Source: Telluribacter humicola (GTDB lineage Bacteria; Bacteroidota; Bacteroidia; Cytophagales; Spirosomataceae). From it: DNA of 64,000 nt. The stretch covers positions 186,001 through 250,000 of the forward strand of contig NZ_JAFIQT010000002.1 of NCBI RefSeq assembly GCF_017355935.1. The letters run 5' to 3'. Within the stretch, counting starts at the first letter, position 1. Each line of letters begins with the position of its first letter. The position numbers and the translations under genes were made by a program. Of the stretch, positions 50,060 through 58,924 are shown piece by piece. The notes beneath the pieces were generated by a model, which searched no databases, was not told where the DNA came from, and worked only from the letters and a program-made list of their open reading frames with translations.

Positions 50060-51949
50060 ATGAAAATACAAACTTTTGAAGAGTACCAGAGTGCATATAA
50101 ACAAAGCGTAGAAGATCCGGAGGGATTCTGGGCGGAGGTAGCGCAGCAGTTTCAGTGGCGTAAACCCTGGAAAAAAGTACTGGAGTGGAATTTTAAAGAG
50201 CCGAACATAAAATGGTTTGTCGGCGGGAAGCTCAATATAACCGAAAACGCGCTGGATCGCCACCTCAAGGAGCGGGGTGACCAGCCGGCCATTATCTGGG
50301 AACCCAACGATCCGGGCGACCGCCCCGTTACGATCACCTACCGCAACCTGTTTGACCGGGTATGTCGGTTTGCTAACGTACTCCGCAAATACGGTGTCCA
50401 AAAAGGTGACCGGGTTTGTATTTATCTGCCGATGGTACCCGAGCTGGCCATTGCCGTGCTGGCCTGTGCCCGTATCGGAGCCGTTCATTCGGTAGTATTC
50501 GGAGGCTTTTCGGCCCGCTCCATTGCCGACCGGATCAACGATGCTGGCTGTACCATGGTCATTACGTCTGATGGAGCCTACCGGGGTTCGAAGGTAATCC
50601 CCATGAAAGAGACCGTAGATGACGCGCTTGAGCGCTGCCCAACGGTAGAGAACGTGATCGTAATGACCCGTACCCGTACGCCGGTATCTATGCTGAAAGG
50701 CCGCGACCACTGGTGGGAGGAAGAAGTAAAACACGTGGAGGTAGATTGCGTAGCCGCGGAAATGGATGCCGAGGACATGCTCTTTATCCTCTATACATCC
50801 GGCTCTACGGGTAAGCCCAAAGGGGTAGTACATACCTGCGGGGGCTACATGGTGTACGCTACTTATACCTTTACGAATGTATTCCAGTACGAGCCGGGAG
50901 AGATCCATTTCTGTACGGCCGATATCGGCTGGATTACGGGTCATAGCTACATTGTGTACGGTCCTCTTTGCGCCGGAGCTACTTCGCTGATGTTCGAAGG
51001 AGTACCTACCTGGCCGGATGCCGGTCGCCTGTGGCAGATCGCCGACAAGCACAAAGTTGATATCTTGTATACGGCTCCTACGGCCATTCGCTCGCTGATG
51101 AGCTTCGGTCTGCAGTACGTCAAAGACTATAACCTGGGATCAATCAAGAAACTGGGATCGGTAGGGGAGCCTATCAACGCCGAAGCCTGGCACTGGTTCA
51201 AGCAGAACATCGGTAAAGGCAAGGCACCGCTGGTAGATACCTGGTGGCAGACCGAAACGGGAGGTATCATGATATCGTCGCTGGCGGGTGTTACTCCCGA
51301 AAAAGCTACCTATGCTACGCTGCCGCTGCCGGGTATACAGCCCGTACTGGTGGATGAAAACGGGCAGGAAATAGAAGGTAATGGTGTGAGTGGTAACCTG
51401 TGTATCAAGTTTCCGTGGCCGGGTATTATCCGTACTACCTATGGCGACCATGAGCGCTGCCGCCAGACCTACTTCTCTACCTACGAGAATATGTACTTCA
51501 CGGGGGATGGCTGTCTGCGCGATGAGGATGGATACTACCGTATAACCGGCCGGGTGGATGACGTGATCAACGTATCGGGTCACCGCATCGGTACGGCTGA
51601 GGTTGAGAATGCCATCAATATGCACCTGGGCGTGGTGGAGTCAGCGGTAGTAGGGTACCCGCACGACATTAAAGGGCAGGGTATATACGCCTACGTTATT
51701 ACAGAGACAAAGCCCGAAGATGCTGAATCCCTACGTAAGGATATTGCCGCTACCGTAACGCGCATTATTGGACCCATCGCCAGACCTGACAAGATGCAGT
51801 TTGTGACCGGCTTGCCCAAGACACGTTCCGGAAAGATCATGCGCCGTATCCTACGAAAAGTAGCCGAAGGCGATACTTCCAACATGGGCGATACGTCCAC
51901 ACTGCTTGATCCGGGTATTGTGGATGAGATCCGGGAAGGAGCTTTGTAA
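50060..51949 (+). CDS. acs: Acetyl-CoA synthetase
   Basis: The 629-residue product is a full-length AMP-forming acyl-CoA synthetase: AVVFGGF-like text (SVVFGGFSARSIADRI), YTSGSTGKPKGVVHT (P-loop), WWQTETGGI and TGDGCLRDEDGYYRITGRVDDVINVSGHRIGTAEVE. The lysine-acetylation site is in PKTRSGKIMRRILR near the C-terminus. It converts acetate, ATP and CoA to acetyl-CoA, feeding the TCA or glyoxylate cycle. Upstream carrier genes supply acetate. Regulation by lysine acetylation is known for the family. Confidence 0.97.
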   Translation: MKIQTFEEYQSAYKQSVEDPEGFWAEVAQQFQWRKPWKKVLEWNFKEPNIKWFVGGKLNITENALDRHLKERGDQPAIIWEPNDPGDRPVTITYRNLFDRVCRFANVLRKYGVQKGDRVCIYLPMVPELAIAVLACARIGAVHSVVFGGFSARSIADRINDAGCTMVITSDGAYRGSKVIPMKETVDDALERCPTVENVIVMTRTRTPVSMLKGRDHWWEEEVKHVEVDCVAAEMDAEDMLFILYTSGSTGKPKGVVHTCGGYMVYATYTFTNVFQYEPGEIHFCTADIGWITGHSYIVYGPLCAGATSLMFEGVPTWPDAGRLWQIADKHKVDILYTAPTAIRSLMSFGLQYVKDYNLGSIKKLGSVGEPINAEAWHWFKQNIGKGKAPLVDTWWQTETGGIMISSLAGVTPEKATYATLPLPGIQPVLVDENGQEIEGNGVSGNLCIKFPWPGIIRTTYGDHERCRQTYFSTYENMYFTGDGCLRDEDGYYRITGRVDDVINVSGHRIGTAEVENAINMHLGVVESAVVGYPHDIKGQGIYAYVITETKPEDAESLRKDIAATVTRIIGPIARPDKMQFVTGLPKTRSGKIMRRILRKVAEGDTSNMGDTSTLLDPGIVDEIREGAL

Positions 51950-51981
51950 GTAGTTGCAGAACGCTTATATAGTCAACACCC

Positions 51982-52009
51982 AGAGGGACGGTAGTACTAC
52001 CGTCCCTCT
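51982..52009. terminator. 28-bp perfect palindrome acting as shared terminator
   Basis: AGAGGGACGGTAG followed by its complement gives a 28-bp palindrome with no unpaired loop in the DNA, 33 bases after acs and covering the stop codon of the convergent AsmA-like gene (51997-51999). Confidence 0.8.
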
Positions 52010-54477
52010 TCTGGTATCTGAGCTTTTTCGTCTTTTTCTTTGCGGAGCCGCTTGAATGGGTCATACTTGATGTTTACTTCTCCTCCTTCGTCCACCGCCC
52101 TCAGAAATACGTTCATCCCTTTCATATACTCCATGTCGTGCTGAGCGAGCTGGTAGGTAGAGTCCCGCTTTTTTAGGTTCTGAAGGGGAAGCTGTATGCT
52201 AAGGTCCGTTTTCTTGCCGAAGCTGTATATCCCGTTTACGAATAGGGTAAGTACGTTAGATTCAATCTCCATCTCCTGAATTTCAATTTCCTGCCCTTTC
52301 AGCACAAACTGCTTCCGGATGGGGGCAAACCTGACATGGTCAAAGTTGCGGCTTTTGAATAGGAGATTTTTGATTTTGAGAAATGGCTCAAACTGCTTGA
52401 CTTCGGCCCCAGTCAGCGCTATGTCCAGCTTCCCCCGCATGGACTCAGGCAGGAGACCCGCCTTATCGGTCAGGCTGGACTCGAATACAAAATCTGCGTC
52501 CAGCTTTCCCTGAATGTTCTGATCCGTAATAGCCTTCTGACCAAAGTTATTTAAGGAGTAAAATACGGATTGCACGTCGGTATTAGTGAGTTTCCCCTGT
52601 GCATGCAGGAAGGGTAGTCCGGTTGTACTAATGTTGTTAATATAGCCCGCTACCTTCAGGCTACCCCCAAAGGCATTCATCGAAATATCATTCAGGCTCA
52701 CCTTTGTATCCGTCAGCGTCATTTTACCGCGTATCTGCTGAGCCGAAAAACGCTTGTACCGGGCCTTATTTGATTCCAGCGTGGCTACTACTTCGGTTTG
52801 ATCTATTACTTTATCAAGTACTTGTGACAACCTGAATCCGGAGGGCGCGAGTGGTTGCTCGGTTGATTTTTTCTTCAGAAAGAAGTCAAGCCAGGCCAGT
52901 TCCCAGTCCGGGATCTTAACGTGCAGATTGGCTTTGGGAGTAATGGGAGCACCCATGATCTGAGTCAGCAGGTCGGCAGCATTTCCAGAGACAAAGTAGG
53001 TATTCTTTCCATCAGAAAATCGCAGATCTTTGCTTTGTAGCTCATCTTCATCAATGGAGATGGTACCCTTGATACTGCTCAGATTTACATTCTGGGGCAG
53101 GTAGGCAAAGGCTACATTGTTCATAATGATCTTTCCGGCCAGCTTGCCGGTGGGGCGGTTGGTTGTCTTGTCGTAGTAGGAAAGCAGGTCGCCCTGGTAG
53201 CGAAATCCCACACTAATGGAGCCACTCCGGACCCGATAGCGGCTGGGGTCGAGCAGGGCATTCAGCGCAGCCGGACTAGCCTGTAGTGAGCTTTCGATGA
53301 CTGTCTTTATATCCTTAAAGTCTTTGACAATGATACTGCCTTCCAGCGGAATTGATTCAAAGTACCCTCTGACCTGAGTACCCGTCAGGCGCGAGTTGGC
53401 ATCACCTACCGGGCGTGACAGGTCCGCCTGGTTCGTAAAAGTACCTTTTGCTTTTAGTTTCCGGAGCTTGCCAATCGGTAGGTTATAATCAAAAAGACCC
53501 GACTCGTAGGCAATCTCTACCCGGGGAGTACCTGGGCCCATTTCTCCGTCCAGATGTACTTTGGCCTTTACCACCGGTAGTATTTTTACCCGGGTCACCA
53601 TCTTTTCAATGTAGCCGGGTAATAGTTTGAGTGCGGTGGGAAGGGCAATGGTATCGGTAGTGAAATCTGCTTTTACTTTTCCCGGCTTCTGGGCCAGGTC
53701 AAGGTGCCCCGATAGCTGTATGGGATGTCCCGAAGCAATCAGAAGCTCGGAGGGATGGACGATCAACTGGCGGTTTGACTGATTATAAGCAAAAGAAAGC
53801 TGGAGGCTGGTTTCCTGCTTTTTTAGAAAAGAGCCTTTTTTGGGGGAGAAGGTAAGGCCTTCGAAGTATATGTCCCCCTCGGTGGTGCCATTCCAGACCG
53901 AGTCTTTCCGCATCAGCCGGGAGCTGACATCACGTAGCGTCCCACCAAAATATTTTTCTTTGAGTGAGTCGGCGTAGGAAAGGCTAAAGTTCTCGAAGGA
54001 CAGATTACTGATACCGCCGAAGAAGTCGGTGGAGGACATTTTCTGCGTCTTTTTTCGGTTGGATTTGCCCGAAGTGATGACGGACAGGTTTGAGTAGCCA
54101 TCTTTGCGTGTAAATATGGTAGCCTTCCCATCTTCAACGGCCAGACTCTTTACCTTCACCCGACGGCTCATAAACTCCCTTATATCCAGGGTTACATTCA
54201 GGCGGTGGGCCTGCAGCAGATGTACTTTGTGAGCAGGGTATAGGGTATCATCTAAAGTGACGTTGTGCAGCGAAAACGTAAATCCTACTCCACTCCGCAG
54301 GGGAGCGAATGTAAACTTGCTGGCTTCCAACTGCCCGTCAATATTCTCATTGATATACTCTTTGATTTGTTCAAAGACCTCATCCTGGTTTCTCCACGCC
54401 CATACACTTATTCCGCCGATGAGCAGAAAGAGACTCAGGGCTACCAGTGCGAAGCCTTTTAACAATTTCGAATACAT
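51997..54477 (-). CDS. AsmA family protein
   Basis: The 826-residue product has one N-terminal membrane helix (GFALVALSLFLLIGGISVWAW, about 8-28). A long repetitive beta-strand body follows, with the AsmA features: FTFSLHNVTLDDTLYPAHKVHLL and KVKSLAVEDGKATIFTRKDGYSN near the start, and a C-terminal AsmA-like domain (SLNDISMNAFGGSLKVAGYINN, LRGKLDIALTGAEVKQFEPF, ILTLFVNGIYSFGKKTDLSIQLPL-like text). Bridging AsmA-clan proteins carry lipids between membranes; this length fits a periplasmic bridge or outer-membrane assembly factor. Its end overlaps the shared palindrome. Confidence 0.87.
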   Translation of the reverse strand: MYSKLLKGFALVALSLFLLIGGISVWAWRNQDEVFEQIKEYINENIDGQLEASKFTFAPLRSGVGFTFSLHNVTLDDTLYPAHKVHLLQAHRLNVTLDIREFMSRRVKVKSLAVEDGKATIFTRKDGYSNLSVITSGKSNRKKTQKMSSTDFFGGISNLSFENFSLSYADSLKEKYFGGTLRDVSSRLMRKDSVWNGTTEGDIYFEGLTFSPKKGSFLKKQETSLQLSFAYNQSNRQLIVHPSELLIASGHPIQLSGHLDLAQKPGKVKADFTTDTIALPTALKLLPGYIEKMVTRVKILPVVKAKVHLDGEMGPGTPRVEIAYESGLFDYNLPIGKLRKLKAKGTFTNQADLSRPVGDANSRLTGTQVRGYFESIPLEGSIIVKDFKDIKTVIESSLQASPAALNALLDPSRYRVRSGSISVGFRYQGDLLSYYDKTTNRPTGKLAGKIIMNNVAFAYLPQNVNLSSIKGTISIDEDELQSKDLRFSDGKNTYFVSGNAADLLTQIMGAPITPKANLHVKIPDWELAWLDFFLKKKSTEQPLAPSGFRLSQVLDKVIDQTEVVATLESNKARYKRFSAQQIRGKMTLTDTKVSLNDISMNAFGGSLKVAGYINNISTTGLPFLHAQGKLTNTDVQSVFYSLNNFGQKAITDQNIQGKLDADFVFESSLTDKAGLLPESMRGKLDIALTGAEVKQFEPFLKIKNLLFKSRNFDHVRFAPIRKQFVLKGQEIEIQEMEIESNVLTLFVNGIYSFGKKTDLSIQLPLQNLKKRDSTYQLAQHDMEYMKGMNVFLRAVDEGGEVNIKYDPFKRLRKEKDEKAQIPEEGR

Positions 54478-54805
54478 ATAAGTAAGAAGTAATCCGGGAG
54501 GCGACAGCTTATAGGAGGCTATACATCATCCACTCAGGAACAGCCTGATCTTCATACCCAAAGCGGGTATCTGATGTATTATTACAAAACTGTGCCACTC
54601 CGCCGGATACTTCTAGGGTGGCCTCATAGTGGCGTTGTGAAAACAGTCAGCACTTTGTCGGCTGTAGATGTTGATGAAGTTGAGAAAGCTGCCTTAGATT
54701 TGTACAATTATTTCCCCAATGTAAGTGGACCGTTAGATCAAACGAAAAAAGGAGTACTCTCACCGTTGAGAGTACTCCTTTTTTTATATCAAATCTGTAA
54801 ATGAT
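54478..54805. other. Intergenic region with terminator only
   Basis: A 76-codon plus-strand ORF here (54574-54804) reads straight through the terminator hairpin at 54745-54785 and has no domain, so it is not called. The rest holds the upstream region of the AsmA-like gene on the minus strand. No RNA gene is recognised. Confidence 0.55.
54745..54787 (-). terminator. Terminator of the Cys-rich miniprotein gene
   Basis: An 18-bp stem (54745-54762 with 54767-54784) starts with six A and ends with seven T, 4-base loop. It lies 20 bases beyond the stop of the small minus-strand gene at 54806 and looks bidirectional. Confidence 0.9.
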
Positions 54806-54961
54806 TTACCGTCGGGGACTGATGGTCACCTTATCCACTTCGCAGCCACAGCCCTTGCCGCAGCCACTACTATTGCGACGGTCCAGCGACTTCCAGGTAC
54901 GCCAGCCCAGGTAGCCCAGGGCAACCACAAAAATCAGGATAACTATGATCTGCTGAGTCAT
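54806..54961 (-). CDS. Small Cys-rich single-helix membrane protein (FeoB-associated type)
   Basis: I found this by translating the minus strand from the ATG at 54959-54961: 51 codons to TAA at 54806-54808. The product has one membrane helix (MTQQIIVILIFVVALGYLGW), a basic stretch (RTWKSLDRRN) and a compact CGKGCGC cluster (residues 34-40). This layout is that of the FeoB-associated Cys-rich membrane proteins (PF12669). No feoAB gene lies in the window, so a direct iron role here is not shown. A strong terminator and the clean composition support a real gene. Metal binding by the cysteines is a reasonable inference. Confidence 0.78.
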   Translation of the reverse strand: MTQQIIVILIFVVALGYLGWRTWKSLDRRNSSGCGKGCGCEVDKVTISPRR

Positions 54962-55004
54962 GGATAGGTAATGGTCAATTGATATTAGACAAACACACTT
55001 AAGC

Positions 55005-55538
55005 CTACCAATTGTTCCGCTTAGCTAGCTGATAAGCATGCTGATAATGGTGCTCACTGTGCCAGGCATACATGGCGATGTACTCATCCATCCGTACGGT
55101 CTGTTTGCTGGCCGGATGGTAATAGGTACGGGCCAGACTGCTTTCATCCAGCGAGTTCAGGAGCAGTACCCATCGCAGGTGCAGGTATCGCAGGAGCTGG
55201 ATGGAGTACTCGATGGAAGCGGTATGAGCGTCGGGAAGCTCTGCCCAAAGTCCTTCTTCGTAAGGCCTGATGGTGGGATTGTCTTCCGTAAGGGCCAGCC
55301 GCAGGCGGGTATAGGCGTTGATGTGGCTATCCGCAACGTGGTGAATCAACTGCCGGACGGTCCAGCCGTCGGGACGGTAGGGAGTATCCAGCTTGTGGTT
55401 ATCCCAGCTACCCAGCAGATTGATGAACTTGGAGGGCAGGGCGCTTATGATCTGAATGTTGGCTTTGACTTCATCCAGCGAATAGCTGGCCTTGCCTCTA
55501 AACTGGCCGATCGGGTAGCGTAGTTGTTCGAGTTCCAT
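55005..55538 (-). CDS. YfiT/BstA-like DinB family metal-dependent transferase
   Basis: The 177-residue product has the YfiT-type beginning ELEQLRYPIGQF, then WTVRQLIHHVADSHINAYTRLRLALTEDNPTIRPYEEGLWAELPD and the C-terminal MYAWHSEHHYQHAYQL. Metal-ligand histidines are in LIHHVADSH and WHSEHHYQH. Relatives are bacillithiol S-transferases of Bacillus; whether this organism makes bacillithiol is unknown, although some Bacteroidota do. A second, shorter DinB protein is encoded at 39.3 kb. Confidence 0.88.
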   Translation of the reverse strand: MELEQLRYPIGQFRGKASYSLDEVKANIQIISALPSKFINLLGSWDNHKLDTPYRPDGWTVRQLIHHVADSHINAYTRLRLALTEDNPTIRPYEEGLWAELPDAHTASIEYSIQLLRYLHLRWVLLLNSLDESSLARTYYHPASKQTVRMDEYIAMYAWHSEHHYQHAYQLAKRNNW

Positions 55539-55572
55539 GAGGAGTTGGTAGAGTAGTACGCCTAAAAATATT

Positions 55573-56334
55573 CTATTTCATCACCAAAAACAAAGAGCTG
55601 CCAAAGGGGGCGCTCGACAGGGCGGTTTCTTCCAGCTTCATGATACCCCGCAGCAGACCGTTGATAAGGTCGCCGGGATAGCTGACGTCCGAGTCTACCT
55701 CCTGGATATTGACCCGGCCCTGCCGGAGCTGGTACTGCTGCCACTGCCTGACGGCCAGGATGGGTACCGACAGCGCAAAGGGCCAATAGGTATGGCGCTG
55801 AATAGTCAGCCCTGCCTGCCCGGCGTATCGCTCGAAGTCGGCGTGCTGAAAGCGCCGGGAACTACCTACGGCTACGTCATGGGTGCCCGCAAACGCCTCA
55901 AACGCGTGGATATTGACCAGCAGCAGCCCTCCGGGGAGCAGGCGTTTGCGGATAGAAGTCAGCGCGTTTGTTATTTCTTCATCCGTCAGGAAGTACAGCG
56001 CATCGTTGCAGGTAATAACGTCGTAGTGCTCACTGGGCCGGAAGTCATCCACCCGCCGCAGATCGCCAAAGCTCACGTCTAGTCCGCGCTCCTGCGAAAA
56101 ATCAATGGCATGGCGGGAGTAGTCGAAGCCGGTCAGGTGTGGGTAGCCTTGCTCGCGCAGGTAGGAGAGCAGCCCTCCGGTGCCACAGGCTGCATCCAGA
56201 ATGCGGATGGAGCGGTTGTTCGGGCCAAACTGCCGCCGGATCTGCCGCAGGACCCGACCGTGCAGCGACTGGTACCACCACAGGCGGCGTTCTACGTCGT
56301 ACATACGCTGGTACTCGAGCCTGTTGTCAATCAT
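55573..56334 (-). CDS. Class I SAM-dependent methyltransferase in the amino-sugar cassette
   Basis: The 253-residue product has a class I Rossmann methyltransferase core: RILDAACGTGGLLSYLREQG (SAM loop), TGFDYSRHAIDFSQERGLDVSFGDLR, and YDVITCNDALYFLTDEE (motif IV region). The C-terminus is variable and has a hydrophobic stretch. Its start overlaps the end of the GT2 gene by 8 bp, so it belongs to the same operon as the glycosyltransferase, aminotransferase and ketoisomerase. It probably methylates a sugar or lipid of that pathway, but the acceptor is unknown. Confidence 0.85.
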   Translation of the reverse strand: MIDNRLEYQRMYDVERRLWWYQSLHGRVLRQIRRQFGPNNRSIRILDAACGTGGLLSYLREQGYPHLTGFDYSRHAIDFSQERGLDVSFGDLRRVDDFRPSEHYDVITCNDALYFLTDEEITNALTSIRKRLLPGGLLLVNIHAFEAFAGTHDVAVGSSRRFQHADFERYAGQAGLTIQRHTYWPFALSVPILAVRQWQQYQLRQGRVNIQEVDSDVSYPGDLINGLLRGIMKLEETALSSAPFGSSLFLVMK

Positions 56335-57253
56335 GGCGGTTCAAGTGGGTTTTCTTGATGATATACTGAGGCTGACCACTTTGGGCCATGAAGCTCTTGC
56401 CGATGTACTCGCCCAGTACACTCAGCAGGGTACATTGTATACCGCCAATCAGGATGAGTGTTGCCGTTACGACCTGCCAACCCTTTGGGTCGTTGGGACC
56501 TATCACCCACTGCCCAAACAGGAACAGCAGAAGCAGGCTCCCGAGCCCAACCAGGCTCAGCCCCACGGGCATAAACAGCCGGATGGGCAAGGCCGAGTAG
56601 CAGAACAGGATATTCAGAAACAACGAAATGAGCTTGCGCCACGTATAGCTTGACTCCCCCTGTTGCCGCTTCTGATGGCTTACCTGTACGGTACCTATGT
56701 TGCGCGTCACCCGAAAGATCAACCCATCGATGTAGGGGTAGGGGCCCTTGTAGTTGATGATCTCCTGCACTACGTCCTGCCGGATCAGCTTAAAGCTGGA
56801 CAGGTACAGGCTCCTGGGTTTGTCGAGCAGGTAGCTGGTGAGCCAGTTGACAAGTCGGCTACCCCAGTTGCGGTAGGAAGCGTGTTCCTTTTTAGGGTAA
56901 TAAGTATAAACCACATCATAATCACCTCGCGTGGCGGTATCTATCAGTTTGATGATTTCGGAGGGAGGATTCTGAAAATCGTCGTCAATCATGACGCAGT
57001 ACTCGCCCCGGGCGTAGTTGAGGCCACACATCACGGCGTTAAACTCCCCAAAGTTGCGTCGCAGCGAGATGAACCGGATATTATGATGCAGCTCGGCCAG
57101 CCGGGTACATACTACTTCTGACCGGTCACGGCTGCCGTCATTGACCAGTACGATTTCAAAATCAACCCCGGCCAGCGCTTCCTGTAAGGTGTCGATCAGC
57201 GAGCCGATGGTACTCTCACTGTTATAGACCGGTATAATGACGGATAGCTGCAT
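56327..57253 (-). CDS. GT2 family glycosyltransferase (polyprenyl-phosphate type)
   Basis: The 308-residue product has a GT-A domain (LSVIIPVYNSESTIGSLIDTL, VNDGSRDRSEVV, and the metal-binding YCVMIDDDFQNPPSEI) followed by two C-terminal membrane helices (LFLNILFCYSALPIRLFMPVGL and ATLILIGGIQCTLLSVLGEYIG). This layout, like ArnC, GtrB and DPM1, transfers an activated sugar onto undecaprenyl phosphate at the inner face of the membrane. Its ATG shares one base with the aminotransferase stop, so translation is coupled. The transferred sugar is probably the product of the two upstream genes. Confidence 0.9.
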   Translation of the reverse strand: MQLSVIIPVYNSESTIGSLIDTLQEALAGVDFEIVLVNDGSRDRSEVVCTRLAELHHNIRFISLRRNFGEFNAVMCGLNYARGEYCVMIDDDFQNPPSEIIKLIDTATRGDYDVVYTYYPKKEHASYRNWGSRLVNWLTSYLLDKPRSLYLSSFKLIRQDVVQEIINYKGPYPYIDGLIFRVTRNIGTVQVSHQKRQQGESSYTWRKLISLFLNILFCYSALPIRLFMPVGLSLVGLGSLLLLFLFGQWVIGPNDPKGWQVVTATLILIGGIQCTLLSVLGEYIGKSFMAQSGQPQYIIKKTHLNRHD

Positions 57254-58347
57254 CAGGCTCTTTCAAACTGGTTAAGTACCTCAATCACCCGCTCCATCTC
57301 CGCGTCGGTCATGGCCGGGTTGAGGGGCAGGCTCAGCACCTGATTATGGATCTGCTCGGTAACCGGCAGGTGGAGGTGGTTGATAGCGGCATAGGCCGGT
57401 TGCTTGTGGATCGGCAGCGGATAGTGGATCTCGGTCAGGATGCCCTCACCCTGTAAGTACTCCCTAAGTCGCTGGCGGTCGGGGTGCCTGACCACAAACA
57501 GGTGCCAGGCATCGTCTTCCAGGCTATCGGCAGGGGGAAGCACCAGTCCCGGTACCCTGATCTCCTGAAGGTAGCGCCGGGCTATCTGCCGCCGGCGGTT
57601 ATTGTCTTCATCCAGGTAGGGTAGTTTGATGTTCAGGATCGCAGCCTGTATCTCATCCAGACGGCTGTTGATGCCCTGGTATTCATTGTAGTACTTGACC
57701 CCTGAGCCGTAGTTGCGCAGGTACCTGATCTTTTCGGCCAGGACTGGATCGTGAGTAGTGATGGCTCCGGCATCGCCCAGGGCTCCCAGGTTTTTGGTGG
57801 GATAAAAACTAAACGCGGTGGCGTCGGCCAGGCTGCCGGCTGTCCGGCCCTGGTAGCGGGCGCCGTGGGCCTGGGCCGCATCGGCTATTATCTTAAGATT
57901 GTATTGTTGAGCCAGCGCCCGGATCGGCTCCATCTCACAGCAGCGGCCGTACAGGTCTACCGTCAGGATCGCGCAGGTCCTGTCAGTAATCTTTTCTTCT
58001 ATTTGGGCGGGATCAATCAGCATAGTAACCGGATCGGGCTCTACCCATACAGGCACCAGCTGCAGATAACTCACGGGAAGCACCGAGGCTATATACGTGT
58101 TAGCCGGTACAATTACCTCGCTGCCCGGCTGAAAAGAGTAGGCCTGCAGGATCAGCTCGATGGCTTCCAGGCCGTTGGCTACGCCCAGGCAGTAGTCAGT
58201 ACCACAGTAGCTGGCAAAATCCCGTTCAAAAGCCTGTAATTCTTTTCCTATGATGTACCAGCCCGACCGGAGTACCCGCAGGCTGGCCTCTTCTATGGCT
58301 GACTGGTGACGTTCATTAATACGCTTGAGGTCCAGAAATGGAATCAT
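57253..58347 (-). CDS. DegT/DnrJ/EryC1 family sugar aminotransferase (FdtB-like)
   Basis: The 364-residue product is a PLP fold I enzyme: [55 protein letters not shown], the cofactor lysine in [16 protein letters not shown] and the [10 protein letters not shown] segment. It aminates a nucleotide-linked keto-sugar, using glutamate as donor. The partner at 58.4 kb is a 3,4-ketoisomerase of the FdtA/QdtA type, so the likely product is a dTDP-3-amino-3,6-dideoxyhexose (Fuc3N or Qui3N). That assignment is inference from the pair. Confidence 0.92.
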   Translation of the reverse strand: MIPFLDLKRINERHQSAIEEASLRVLRSGWYIIGKELQAFERDFASYCGTDYCLGVANGLEAIELILQAYSFQPGSEVIVPANTYIASVLPVSYLQLVPVWVEPDPVTMLIDPAQIEEKITDRTCAILTVDLYGRCCEMEPIRALAQQYNLKIIADAAQAHGARYQGRTAGSLADATAFSFYPTKNLGALGDAGAITTHDPVLAEKIRYLRNYGSGVKYYNEYQGINSRLDEIQAAILNIKLPYLDEDNNRRRQIARRYLQEIRVPGLVLPPADSLEDDAWHLFVVRHPDRQRLREYLQGEGILTEIHYPLPIHKQPAYAAINHLHLPVTEQIHNQVLSLPLNPAMTDAEMERVIEVLNQFERA

Positions 58348-58377
58348 ATATGAGGGGAGAACCGGGCAGGCCAGCCG

Positions 58378-58776
58378 TTAATCAAAAAAAGCTTTACTGG
58401 TGGTAGAAGGATAAGGCTCGTAGATGTAGTCGCTCTTGTCATAGTACTGGTTGGAAAGTACCAGCAGGATGGCTTCCTGGGAGAAAGCCTCCATGGTATG
58501 CCAGTCCTGGGGCTCAAGAATCAGACAGGTACTTGGCGTATCCAGGAGGTAGTTGCTCTCTTCCTGTCCATTGTTTACGTATACCTTGCAGTGCCCCTGC
58601 AGACAGATCAGCGCGTTCCAGGTTGTTTTGTGGCGGTGTCCGCCTCTGGGTATGTGCCCGGCTCCATAGATGTAAAATACGCGTCTGATGGGACCAGGGA
58701 TAATATTTTCAAATACAGTAAGATTACCAGAATCGGCGGGGTAGGTATCTAGCTTTATACACTTGGGCATGGACAT
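58378..58776 (-). CDS. FdtA/QdtA-type cupin: dTDP-keto-deoxyhexose 3,4-ketoisomerase
   Basis: The ATG at 58774-58776 (MSMPKCIKLDTYPAD) is preferred; a longer frame starts with unrelated hydrophobic text. The 132-residue product matches the WxcM-like C-terminal cupin: FENIIPGPIRRVFYIYGAG, RGGHRHKTTWNALICLQGHCKVYVNNG, TCLILEPQDWHTMEAFSQEAILLVLSN and DKSDYIYEPY. The HRH and W residues fit the FdtA active site. It shifts the keto group of dTDP-4-keto-6-deoxyglucose from C4 to C3 so that a DegT enzyme can aminate it. The gene is 30 bp upstream of that aminotransferase. Confidence 0.88.
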   Translation of the reverse strand: MSMPKCIKLDTYPADSGNLTVFENIIPGPIRRVFYIYGAGHIPRGGHRHKTTWNALICLQGHCKVYVNNGQEESNYLLDTPSTCLILEPQDWHTMEAFSQEAILLVLSNQYYDKSDYIYEPYPSTTSKAFFD

Positions 58777-58924
58777 GTAAAATAGTGTCACTAACAAACA
58801 GTATGCATTGAACGGTAATAAAGCTTTACCCAATTCAGGGATCTAAAATAGCTGTTTTTTTACATACAAGATCAATCTACAATATATTAAATATTTATTT
58901 CTAACTAAGTATAGATCAGTTACT

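Noticed and set aside
54574-54804. 76-codon plus-strand ORF
   Set aside because: It reads through a strong terminator hairpin and has no recognisable content.
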